Source: Bacteroidota bacterium
GTDB taxonomy: Bacteria; Bacteroidota; Bacteroidia; Bacteroidales; B18-G4
DNA length: 22,673 bases
Direction: 5' to 3'
Assembly (NCBI GenBank): GCA_003648575.1
Contig: QMPN01000022.1
Span: forward strand, 1 to 22,673
This document shows, in pieces, positions 13,933 through 21,290 of this stretch; the first letter of the stretch is position 1, and each line of letters begins with the position of its first letter. Below the pieces are notes generated by a model. The model made no database searches, was not told the origin of the DNA, and was given only the letters and a program-made list of their open reading frames with translations. The position numbers and the translations under genes were made by a program.

Positions 13933-16878
13933 CTAGCTGCTTTTATAGGGAATGCAAAGCTTAACCAGGGTGCCCCGGCTCTTGCCATCGTCATCATACA
14001 GATCGACAATATCCATGTTTATTTTATTCAGCATGATCTTGTTCAGGGAGTCGACCCTTTTTCGTACGATCTCGAGGCCCATTGATTTATGCAGTTTGCC
14101 TTTCCCTCGTTGCATTTTCTCCGATTCTTCCCTGCCAATTCCATTATCCTCGACCTCCACAATAAGGCACTCCTCTGCCATGATCATTTTCAATTTTAGC
14201 AGGCCATTCTTCTCTCGATGCTGCAAGCCATGCTCAATTGCATTCTCAAGGAATGGTTGTAGAAGCAGGGGCGGGATCAGGAGCGATTCGACGATCAGAT
14301 CATCATCCAGTTCAATGATGAATTCGAAGTGCTCATCAAAACGCAATCGTTGCAATTCCATATAATATTGAAGTGCCTCAAGCTCCTTATCGAGTGATAT
14401 GTATTCTTCACTTGAGCCATAAAGTGTATGCCTGATCAACTTGGCAAAACTTGTCAAATACCTTCCCGCTTCGCGGGGTTTATTCATATACATATAGCCT
14501 TGAATAGCCAGAAGAGCATTGAAAACAAAGTGAGGGTTCATCTGAAGCTGGAATAATTTCTGCTCCAGTTTGATAAGCTCAACTCTGGCATTTTCCTTAA
14601 TTTTTTTCTGACGCTGGAAGAACATGGTGATCAATACTACAGGAACAGCGGTAATCAGAATAAGCATGAGTATAAACCAAACGGTTTGCGTAAAGTGCTT
14701 TGTGATCGTAAAATCGATTTGCACCGGCGCTTCATTCCATATCCCATGAATATTACCAACATTAAGGAAGAAAGAATATTCCCCGGGAGGAAGGTTAGGG
14801 AAGTTGGCCCATTCGTTCTTTGTTTGAATTATTTCGTCATTATAGTTAGATAGCATATATCGGTAGCGGAGCCCTTCTTCCGTACGGTAACTGACACCGC
14901 TGAAGCTTATCCTGATATCATTCTGGTCGCTTGAGAGTGTGTAGCTTTCTAAAAGACATGTGTCCCTTCCACCGATCTGGATACCCGTTACCCGGATAAG
15001 AGGAGGTGCGAGATGAGGTTTAAGGGCATCCGGGTCAAAAGAAACCAGGCCTCTTCCGGTAGCCAGCCAGATATATCCATCATGCATACTGATGCTGTTG
15101 ATCTCACTGGAGGGCAAGCCATCGCCTTGTCCATAACTTTCAATATTATAATTGTCGTAATCAGGTACAAAGCTGATCTTGTTAAGGCCACTTTTCGTTC
15201 CCACCCACAGGATCGTATCATTTTGAATAAAAATAGACTTTATCGAGTTTCCAATCAAGCCGTTGTTGGTTTGAAGATGGTATGCCACCGTATCTTTGCG
15301 TAAAAACAATAAACCATGTGCTGAAGTTCCAATCACCAGCATTTCACCCAATTTGTCGATGCAACTGATCCTTTCTTTCAGGTAGGGCGACATATCACCC
15401 CGGTAGTGAAAATTATCGTCTACAAGGGTGTATAATCCATAAAGTGTCCCAAGCCACAAATCATTGTTTTTGTCATGATATGCTGAATACAATCTCCGGG
15501 TAGAATCAGGCTCTGCGGTATATACCAACTTTGTACCATGGAATATCCCCAGCCTTTTACTCGCCACTATCATGGTGTCGCCCAATCCTTTTTCAATGAA
15601 GGTAGAGCTAAGTACTGTATCAGGTGGTCTGGGGAATCCGGCCGGATCGTAGCGAATAGATTGTGTCGATGACAGCCAGAGGTACCCCTCAGAATCGATA
15701 CAAATATGTTTGATCCAATCATAGGGTTCCTGAATATCGATCTTCCGAATATCACTGATGACCCCCTTTGCTAAACGTCCTCCGTAAATGTGTTTATCCC
15801 TGCTGGAAAACCACAGGCGGTCACCCGAAACTTCCAGTGCCATAACATTGAGGTTCCTGTCATCCCATGGGAGGGTATAGAGGTTAAACTCAAAGCTTGG
15901 CAGGAAAAAAACACCATACCCTTCCGTTCCCAGCCAGTAATCACCTTCCCTGTCCTGGGTGACGCTTGTAATGGTATAGCCATCAAAGAAATGAGTTCCT
16001 TCCTTATTAAAAGAAAGATCTTCAAACATGTACAGACCCTGATCATACTTTACACTCACCCATAATTTATGCTGGTCATCAATGAAAAGCGACAATACTT
16101 CATCCTCAAACTCCTTCATACACCGCATGTACTTATCTTTAATATAATACACACAGCTTCTGTAACTTACCAGAAACTCATCTTTTCCCAGATCGATATA
16201 ATTTCTTTGGAACTCACGAGGTGTAAATCTCACTTTAAGGTAATAAGTGCTATCGAAAAAAGACAATCGCCCATTCCGTTCGCAACGTACAGGTATCTCT
16301 CTAAGGATTGTCAGAAAGTATTCTTCTCCTTTATCTTCAACAGAAAGATAACAGGAATCAACACGAGTAGGGATCAGTTCATCTCTGGTACTCAAGCGAC
16401 CCTCGCTGGAAATATATCCATAGCTGCCATGCCTGGGCGATAATAATATACCTGAACAAGAATCTATATAAATTTTATTAAAATAATTATCATGAAAATA
16501 CTTGACAAGTGTATCATTGTATTCGTAGGTGATCAATTCTCCCTTTTCATAATAACTCAACATCCCATTATATGCCAGGAACCATAACCGGCCCTCATGA
16601 TCTTCATAAATCTTGAGGACTGAATTTGTTGGCAATCCGTTGGACACATTATAATTAGTGAAGCTATTTCCGTCGAACCTGCTTACGCCATTGTCCGTGG
16701 CAAACCACATGAGTCCATCGGATGCCAGATGCACATCATAAACATCATTGCTGGGCAGGCCTTCCTCTTCCGAGAATTTGTTATAAATAAACTCCTGAGA
16801 ATACAAGGAATGCTGCATAAAAAAGCATGATGCGAGAACCAGCAAAGTGGCAATGATGAAGGCTTTTTGATCAGGCAT
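13933..16878 (-). CDS. Reg_prop/Y_Y_Y sensor histidine kinase (LytS-like kinase domain)
   Basis: 981 residues. A signal peptide (to about LYSQ, residue 28) leads into a periplasmic sensor of two-component-regulator propeller repeats, seen as recurring units such as EEGLPSNDVYDVHLASDGLM, GLPTNSVLKIYEDHEGRLW, DREGDYWLGTEGYGVF and GLPSSEINSISMHDGYIWLA, up to about residue 625. A Y_Y_Y domain (about 665-730, ending FPNLPPGEYSFFLNVGN) and one membrane helix (about 734-754) follow. The kinase part has LQMNPHFVFNALLAIQ with phosphoacceptor H783, the N box in LLQPFLENAIEHGL (N879) and the G boxes VEDNGIGREE and SMGLEIVRKRV. Unlike hybrid systems of polysaccharide loci it has no fused receiver or AraC domain; the LytTR gene downstream is its likely partner. 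The ligand is unknown. Confidence 0.94.
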   Translation of the reverse strand: MPDQKAFIIATLLVLASCFFMQHSLYSQEFIYNKFSEEEGLPSNDVYDVHLASDGLMWFATDNGVSRFDGNSFTNYNVSNGLPTNSVLKIYEDHEGRLWFLAYNGMLSYYEKGELITYEYNDTLVKYFHDNYFNKIYIDSCSGILLSPRHGSYGYISSEGRLSTRDELIPTRVDSCYLSVEDKGEEYFLTILREIPVRCERNGRLSFFDSTYYLKVRFTPREFQRNYIDLGKDEFLVSYRSCVYYIKDKYMRCMKEFEDEVLSLFIDDQHKLWVSVKYDQGLYMFEDLSFNKEGTHFFDGYTITSVTQDREGDYWLGTEGYGVFFLPSFEFNLYTLPWDDRNLNVMALEVSGDRLWFSSRDKHIYGGRLAKGVISDIRKIDIQEPYDWIKHICIDSEGYLWLSSTQSIRYDPAGFPRPPDTVLSSTFIEKGLGDTMIVASKRLGIFHGTKLVYTAEPDSTRRLYSAYHDKNNDLWLGTLYGLYTLVDDNFHYRGDMSPYLKERISCIDKLGEMLVIGTSAHGLLFLRKDTVAYHLQTNNGLIGNSIKSIFIQNDTILWVGTKSGLNKISFVPDYDNYNIESYGQGDGLPSSEINSISMHDGYIWLATGRGLVSFDPDALKPHLAPPLIRVTGIQIGGRDTCLLESYTLSSDQNDIRISFSGVSYRTEEGLRYRYMLSNYNDEIIQTKNEWANFPNLPPGEYSFFLNVGNIHGIWNEAPVQIDFTITKHFTQTVWFILMLILITAVPVVLITMFFQRQKKIKENARVELIKLEQKLFQLQMNPHFVFNALLAIQGYMYMNKPREAGRYLTSFAKLIRHTLYGSSEEYISLDKELEALQYYMELQRLRFDEHFEFIIELDDDLIVESLLIPPLLLQPFLENAIEHGLQHREKNGLLKLKMIMAEECLIVEVEDNGIGREESEKMQRGKGKLHKSMGLEIVRKRVDSLNKIMLNKINMDIVDLYDDDGKSRGTLVKLCIPYKSS

Positions 16879-16945
16879 ATAAGGTGTATTAACCGCAATT
16901 TAATCAAAAAATCGGAAACACTGATCAGCATAGGTCTGCTGTCGT

Positions 16946-16976
16946 TTTGGAGATAGCATTTTCCTGACTATCTTTG
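16946..16976 (+). promoter_or_regulatory. Promoter of the yicC-gmk-nadD operon
   Basis: TTTG (16946-16949), 19 bp, then TATCTTTG (16969-16976) is a perfect Bacteroidota promoter in boxes and spacing. The ATG of yicC lies 17 nt after the box. The 115-bp gap also has to hold the promoter of the divergent sensor kinase, for which no consensus boxes were found. Confidence 0.78.
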
Positions 16977-16993
16977 TTGTAAATACCAGGGTA

Positions 16994-17869
16994 ATGATAC
17001 GATCGATGACCGGGTTTGGCAGAAGCACCCTTGAGCTCCCTGCAAAAAGTATTACTGTTGAAGTAAAATCTCTGAACAGCAAACAGTTTGACGCTAACCT
17101 GCGTCTCCCCCCCCTTTACAGGGAAAAAGAGGGAGAACTGCGTTTGCTTCTAAATTCAGAACTTGAACGGGGTAAGGTTGAGTTGAACATCAACATCGAC
17201 CGAAATGGTGAGTCGGGCAGCTACCAGTTTAATCGCGCCCTAGCCAAGCAGTATTTTACAGAAATGAAGCTGCTGGCTGAAGAGCTAGGCCAGGACCTCA
17301 CTAGTGAGGTCATATACACCCTCGCCCGTATGCCTGATGTTTTAAAAGCTGAGCAGGAGGCCTTATCCGTAGAGGAATGGAAAACGGTCAGGCAGGCCGT
17401 TGTCGATGCCATCAGGGGGCTGAACGATTTCCGGCGGAAAGAAGGGGCTGCCCTGGAGAAGGACCTACTGGAAAGAACTATTCTGATCGAAAAGTTACTG
17501 GAAGATGTTCAACCTCTGGAGGGAAAGCGCATTGAAATACTCCGCGAACGACTGAAAAAGCAACTGGATGAATCAGCTGCGAAAGGATCTGTTGATATGA
17601 ACCGCTTTGAGCAGGAAATCGTGTATTATATAGAAAAATTCGACATCACAGAAGAGAAGGTCAGATTGAAAAAACATTGCCAGTATTTTGCTGAAATACT
17701 TGCTGAACAAGGTTCCAATGGTAAAAAACTTGGCTTCATCTCCCAGGAAATGGGAAGGGAGATCAACACCCTTGGATCCAAAGCCAATGATGCCGACATT
17801 CAGAAGATCGTAGTGCTGATGAAGGATGAGCTGGAAAAAATAAAAGAGCAATTATTCAATATTCTCTGA
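16994..17869 (+). CDS. yicC: YicC family endoribonuclease-like protein
   Basis: 291 residues, full length for the family. The N-terminal YicC-like domain starts with the hallmark MIRSMTGFGRS and continues with EVKSLNSKQFDANLRLPPLY. The C-terminal DUF1732 domain has VDMNRFEQEIVYYIEKFDIT, EEKVRLKKHC, LGFISQEMGREINTLGSKAN and IVVLMKDELEKIKEQLFNI. YicC proteins have been linked to RNA cleavage and small-RNA turnover; the assignment here rests on family resemblance. The stop overlaps the gmk start by one base. A run of eight C at 17107-17114 codes for part of LRLPPLY. The first gene of a three-gene housekeeping operon. Confidence 0.95.
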   Translation: MIRSMTGFGRSTLELPAKSITVEVKSLNSKQFDANLRLPPLYREKEGELRLLLNSELERGKVELNINIDRNGESGSYQFNRALAKQYFTEMKLLAEELGQDLTSEVIYTLARMPDVLKAEQEALSVEEWKTVRQAVVDAIRGLNDFRRKEGAALEKDLLERTILIEKLLEDVQPLEGKRIEILRERLKKQLDESAAKGSVDMNRFEQEIVYYIEKFDITEEKVRLKKHCQYFAEILAEQGSNGKKLGFISQEMGREINTLGSKANDADIQKIVVLMKDELEKIKEQLFNIL

Positions 17870-18432
17870 TGGACGGAAAACTGATCATTTTTTCTGCCCC
17901 TTCAGGTGCCGGTAAGACTACTATCGTCCGTGCCATGCTGGAGCGTCTGAAAGAGCTGGAGTTTTCCATCTCAGCCTGCAGCAGAGAGGTGCGGAAAGGT
18001 GAAGTTGACAGGAAGGATTACTATTTCCTGGGCCTGGATGGCTTCAGAAAGAGGATAGCAGAAAATGCTTTCCTTGAATGGGAAGAGGTTTATAAAGACC
18101 ATTATTATGGCACACTCCTTTCAGAGGTAGAGCGGATCTGGGATGAAGGAAAGCATGTTATCTTCGATGTGGATGTGTATGGTGGCGTGAATATTAAGAA
18201 ACAGTTTCCTGAGAAAGCACTGGCCATATTCGTGATGCCTCCTTCGGTAGAGATCCTGGAAGATCGCCTGAGGCAGCGCTCCACCGACGAAGATGAGAAC
18301 ATAAAAAAACGCATGGATAAAGCCCGCCACGAGATCAGCAAGGCCGGTGAATTTGACAAGATCATTGTTAACGACGACCTGGACACCGCCATTTCCGAAG
18401 CGCTGGCTGCCATAAAAGAATTCATTCAATAA
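17869..18432 (+). CDS. gmk: Guanylate kinase
   Basis: 187 residues, standard length. The P-loop SAPSGAGKTT (residues 9-18, K16) is followed by the GMP-binding segment SACSREVRKGEVDRKDYYFL, FLEWEEVYKDHYYGTLLSEV, and IFDVDVYGGVNIKKQFPEKA, then the lid region RLRQRSTDEDENIKKRM. It phosphorylates GMP to GDP using ATP and is essential for GTP and dGTP supply. In most bacteria the second motif starts with TR rather than the CSREVRKGE seen here; the Ser-Arg pair is retained. The start ATG shares one base with the yicC stop, and nadD begins one base after the gmk stop. Confidence 0.97.
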   Translation: MDGKLIIFSAPSGAGKTTIVRAMLERLKELEFSISACSREVRKGEVDRKDYYFLGLDGFRKRIAENAFLEWEEVYKDHYYGTLLSEVERIWDEGKHVIFDVDVYGGVNIKKQFPEKALAIFVMPPSVEILEDRLRQRSTDEDENIKKRMDKARHEISKAGEFDKIIVNDDLDTAISEALAAIKEFIQ

Positions 18433-18433
18433 G

Positions 18434-19021
18434 ATGGCTGAAAAGAAAAAAACCGGACTCTTTTTCGGATCCTTCAACCCGATCCATATCGGACATATGA
18501 TACTGGCAGAGTTTATGGTCGAAAATACCGATCTGGATGAGATATGGTTTGTAGTTTCTCCTCAAAACCCCCTCAAAGAAAAGAAGGGACTGCTGGCCGA
18601 CTATCACCGCCTTGCCATGGTGAATATAGCCATTGAGGAGGATGCCAGAATGCGTTCCTGCAACATTGAATTCAAAATGCCCCAGCCCTCATATACCATA
18701 GATACGCTGGCCTACCTTGGTGAAAAATATCCTGAGCTGCATTTTGTCCTGATCGGTGGTACAGACATCCTTCCCCATTTCCATAAATGGAAGAACTACC
18801 AGGTGCTTCTGGAGAATTATTCCATATATATTTACAATCGCCCACATTATGATCCGGGTGTTTATCACGATCATCCGAATATTCGTTTTTTCGATGCCCC
18901 CCTCCTTGAAATCTCGGCCAGTTTCATCAGGGATTCTGTAAAAAAGGAAAAAGATATCCGGTATATGCTTCCAACACGGGTATATGAATATATGAAAGAG
19001 ATGCACTTCTACGAGAAGTAA
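18434..19021 (+). CDS. nadD: Nicotinate-nucleotide adenylyltransferase
   Basis: 195 residues. The nucleotidyltransferase motif GSFNPIHIGHM (residues 12-22, with H18 and H21 of HxGH), FVVSPQNPLKEKKGLLADYH for the base-binding loop, IGGTDILPHFHKWKNY, and the C-terminal ISASFIRDSVKKEKDIRYML identify NadD. It joins nicotinate mononucleotide and ATP to form nicotinate adenine dinucleotide in NAD synthesis. The gene lies one base behind gmk, as third gene of the operon. cinA, whose product can make nicotinate mononucleotide, is on the same segment but in another unit. No clear terminator follows; only a 5-bp stem (19071-19085) is seen. Confidence 0.97.
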   Translation: MAEKKKTGLFFGSFNPIHIGHMILAEFMVENTDLDEIWFVVSPQNPLKEKKGLLADYHRLAMVNIAIEEDARMRSCNIEFKMPQPSYTIDTLAYLGEKYPELHFVLIGGTDILPHFHKWKNYQVLLENYSIYIYNRPHYDPGVYHDHPNIRFFDAPLLEISASFIRDSVKKEKDIRYMLPTRVYEYMKEMHFYEK

Positions 19022-19052
19022 ATCTATCCTAAAACATTAATTATCACCATTT

Positions 19053-19109
19053 ATGCTGCTGTTATTCAGTGGCAATCTTTTTGCCCAGGTATCTAGAAAT
19101 TATAAGTAA
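19053..19109 (+). other. Possible signal-peptide remnant after nadD
   Basis: An 18-codon frame, MLLLFSGNLFAQVSRNYK, followed by TAA. The part up to FAQ looks like the end of a Bacteroidota signal peptide, and the frame continues upstream (LSPF) until a stop at 19038. Its end overlaps the last codons of the acetyltransferase on the other strand. It may be what is left of a secreted-protein gene lost in a rearrangement, or chance. No promoter or ribosome-binding site is seen. Confidence 0.25.
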
Positions 19110-19758
19110 TTGAATCCCCGTCGGACTCCTTGCTTTTAATATTTGTGGTGCCAATACTATTGATAATAAGGTCATGAATGCCGCCCTCAATATCTTGCTT
19201 GTCAAAAACCATTTTGATGGATTCATCCCCGGCCAGCAGGTACAAAGCGGCCTTTAATCTTTTAGCAATATAGCCCATATTTTCCTTCTCAAGCGACAGG
19301 CGGATATATTCCTTATCCGGGTCATCTTCGATTATTTTAAACCCAAGAATTTTATTATACTTCAACGCCCGCTCATTGTCCCTCAATATAGTTGCCGTAG
19401 GTGTCAATCCACCCATGGCCACACCAAATTCAGCAAAGATCATCGTGCAAATAGTTGGGATATGGGTTTTCCGATAGTATTTGTTCCAGATAAAAATCCC
19501 GGTTTCCATTGACTTCCCTTCCCAGTTGATGTCCTTACCATTGATCAGGCCGATCTTCTTACCCTTATATTCAATAACAAAATACAGGTTGGTGTTATTA
19601 TTGACAGAATGGAACCATTGCTTTTGCATTTCTTCCGTGATATGCTCCCGATATACCATGTACTTTTTGATGCTGTTATGGTTCCGCCAATGTCGAACCA
19701 GTTCAATATCTTCTTCCTGAAGCCTGGTGAAACAAATATTATTTTTCTGTATGTACAT
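19093..19758 (-). CDS. GNAT family N-acetyltransferase with C-terminal extension
   Basis: 221 residues. The first 160 or so form a GNAT fold of the RimJ/PseH type: ICFTRLQEEDIELVRHWRN, then EEMQKQWFHSV, FVIEYKGKKIGLINGKDINW, and the acceptor/CoA region TATILRDNERALKYNKILGF. PseH-like enzymes acetylate amino sugars of surface glycans, which fits the flippase gene nearby, but the substrate cannot be read from sequence. The last about 60 residues (KAALYLLAGDESIKMVFDKQ to GDSITYNF) are not part of the usual fold and are not recognised. The gene is divergent from the radical SAM gene and convergent with nadD, and its end overlaps a signal-peptide-like remnant. Confidence 0.82.
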   Translation of the reverse strand: MYIQKNNICFTRLQEEDIELVRHWRNHNSIKKYMVYREHITEEMQKQWFHSVNNNTNLYFVIEYKGKKIGLINGKDINWEGKSMETGIFIWNKYYRKTHIPTICTMIFAEFGVAMGGLTPTATILRDNERALKYNKILGFKIIEDDPDKEYIRLSLEKENMGYIAKRLKAALYLLAGDESIKMVFDKQDIEGGIHDLIINSIGTTNIKSKESDGDSITYNF

Positions 19759-19786
19759 ATCAACGGGATTTCTATTCTCTGAAAAG

Positions 19787-19794
19787 CAAAAGTA
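19787..19794 (-). promoter_or_regulatory. -7 promoter box of the acetyltransferase gene
   Basis: The reverse strand reads TACTTTTG, an exact TAnnTTTG match, 28 nt before the ATG at 19758. No TTTG is seen at the -33 spacing. Confidence 0.42.
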
Positions 19795-19843
19795 CGGATT
19801 TCCCCTCTTTAGTCTTATTTTAAACAGGTCCGTTCAAAAATAA

Positions 19844-19851
19844 TATCTTTG
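19844..19851 (+). promoter_or_regulatory. -7 promoter box of the radical SAM-flippase unit
   Basis: TATCTTTG matches the -7 consensus exactly and lies 24 nt before the ATG at 19876. No TTTG at the -33 spacing. The TTG that would extend the radical SAM frame (19849) falls inside this box, so it cannot be the start of a transcript made here. Confidence 0.48.
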
Positions 19852-19875
19852 TATGACAGAGGAATACTCAAAACT

Positions 19876-21264
19876 ATGGGTAAAAAAAAGCTCATCCTGA
19901 TCAATCCATTTAACCAGCATACCAAGCATGGTTTACATGATACTCACGCCATGTCGCCACCCCTCGCCCTGGCTATCATTGCCGCGCTCACACCTCTTGA
20001 TTGGGATATTAAGATCATAGATGAGAATTTTGAAGAATTTACGTATAAAGAAGCCGACCTTGTAGGGATCACCGCTGTAACTGCCAACATCAACCGTGCC
20101 TATGAGATAGCCGGCATATACAAGCAGCATGGAGTTACAACTGTGATAGGCGGGATTCATGCTTCCATGCTACCGGATGAGGCAAAAAAATATGCTGATT
20201 CAGTCGTCACAGGAGAAGCAGAAAGTGCCTGGGAAACGCTTATTGAAGATTTCAATACGGGAAGTTTAAAAACATTATACCACGGCGAACTTTTACCCAT
20301 GGTTGATACCCCTTTGCCCCGTCGTGACCTCTTCAATCCGGCTTATGCATATGCCAATATCCAGACCACCCGCGGATGCCCGATGACGTGCGATTTTTGT
20401 TCAGTGCATACATTTAATGGCAGTCGTTATCGTCAGCGTCCGGTGGAGGATGTCCTGGATGAGCTTGAAACGATTCCCCAGGAACTTGTTTATTTCGTCG
20501 ATGATAATATTATTGGCTACTCAAAGCAATCTGCTGAGCGAGCCATCAGCCTGTTTAAGGGGATGATAGATCGGGGAATAAAAAAGGACTGGTACTGTCA
20601 GGCCTCCCTGAATGTTGCCGACAATGAAGAGGTACTCAAATATGCTGCTGAAAGCGGATGCCGCATGATCCTGATCGGGATAGAATCCGAAAAAGAAGAA
20701 CAACTAAAGGAAGCAAATAAGAAGCTTAACCTTAAAATGGGTATCGAGAAATACAAGGAGGTGTTCGATCGTATCCACAAGTACGGTATCAGCGTACTGG
20801 GGGCTTTGATATACGGCCTCGACAGTGATTCAAAGCAAGACCTGTTTGATCGCACCCGATTTGCCATTGATAGTGGCATGGATGCTATGCAGGCCACCAT
20901 TATTACTCCCCTTCCCGGTACCGGTCTTTACAAACGGATGGAGAAACAGAATCGACTGATCTACACGAATTACCCGCAGGATTGGAAACATTATCACTTT
21001 TTGGAAGTGGTTCATCGGCCCATAAAAATGAATCCGGATGAATTTATGGAGGCGATGTTAGAGAATTGGGGGATCATGTATAATGACAAACTGCTGCAGA
21101 AAAAGATGCTACGCAGTCTGAAGGATACCCGGAGTGCTAAGGCAGCCACATGGTCCTATCTCTCCAATGTCGAAAGGCATAACATCTGCTTCGGGCACAG
21201 GAAGGCACCCCTGGATCCAAATGTGTTGCTAAGAAGTCTGCAGAACAGCGGAACAGAAGAATAA
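19876..21264 (+). CDS. B12-binding-domain-type radical SAM protein
   Basis: About 462 residues. The N-terminal cobalamin-binding-like domain (about 1-140) has LILINPFNQH, VGITAVTANINRAYEIA and TTVIGGIHASMLPDEAKKYA, VVTGEAESAWETLIEDF. The DxHxxG motif of base-off cobalamin binding is not seen. The radical SAM domain carries TTRGCPMTCDFCSVHTFNG (C168, C172, C175 of the 4Fe-4S CxxxCxxC), YFVDDNIIGY, CRMILIGIESEKEEQLKEAN and IITPLPGTGLYKRM. Such proteins do methylations, ring changes or lipid and secondary-metabolite modifications; the substrate is not evident. The C-terminal 80 residues (MLENWGIMYN...) are typical of this family. ATG at 19876 was chosen over the in-frame TTG at 19849. A flippase gene follows after 26 bp, so the two probably share a transcript. 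Confidence 0.88.
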   Translation: MGKKKLILINPFNQHTKHGLHDTHAMSPPLALAIIAALTPLDWDIKIIDENFEEFTYKEADLVGITAVTANINRAYEIAGIYKQHGVTTVIGGIHASMLPDEAKKYADSVVTGEAESAWETLIEDFNTGSLKTLYHGELLPMVDTPLPRRDLFNPAYAYANIQTTRGCPMTCDFCSVHTFNGSRYRQRPVEDVLDELETIPQELVYFVDDNIIGYSKQSAERAISLFKGMIDRGIKKDWYCQASLNVADNEEVLKYAAESGCRMILIGIESEKEEQLKEANKKLNLKMGIEKYKEVFDRIHKYGISVLGALIYGLDSDSKQDLFDRTRFAIDSGMDAMQATIITPLPGTGLYKRMEKQNRLIYTNYPQDWKHYHFLEVVHRPIKMNPDEFMEAMLENWGIMYNDKLLQKKMLRSLKDTRSAKAATWSYLSNVERHNICFGHRKAPLDPNVLLRSLQNSGTEE

Positions 21265-21290
21265 GGGATAAGAATGTTGAAGTTTTAATA

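Noticed and set aside
19071..19085. GGCAA/TTGCC hairpin after nadD as a terminator.
   Set aside because: The stem is only 5 bp and is not followed by a T run.
19093..19200. Acyl-carrier-like domain at the C-terminus of the acetyltransferase, suggested by the DS in GDSITYNF.
   Set aside because: The resemblance is limited to a few residues, the hydrophobic pattern around the Ser is missing, and no conserved helix pattern could be made out.
19849..19875. TTG start at 19849 for the radical SAM protein.
   Set aside because: It lies in the -7 box TATCTTTG; the ATG at 19876 gives the usual family start MGKKKLILINPF.
19853..19900. A 15-codon frame (MTEEYSKLWVKKSSS) starting 1 nt after the -7 box and overlapping the radical SAM start out of frame, as a possible regulatory upstream ORF.
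   Set aside because: With transcription starting about 5 nt after the box, its ATG would lie at or before the first base of the mRNA, so it is probably not in the transcript.
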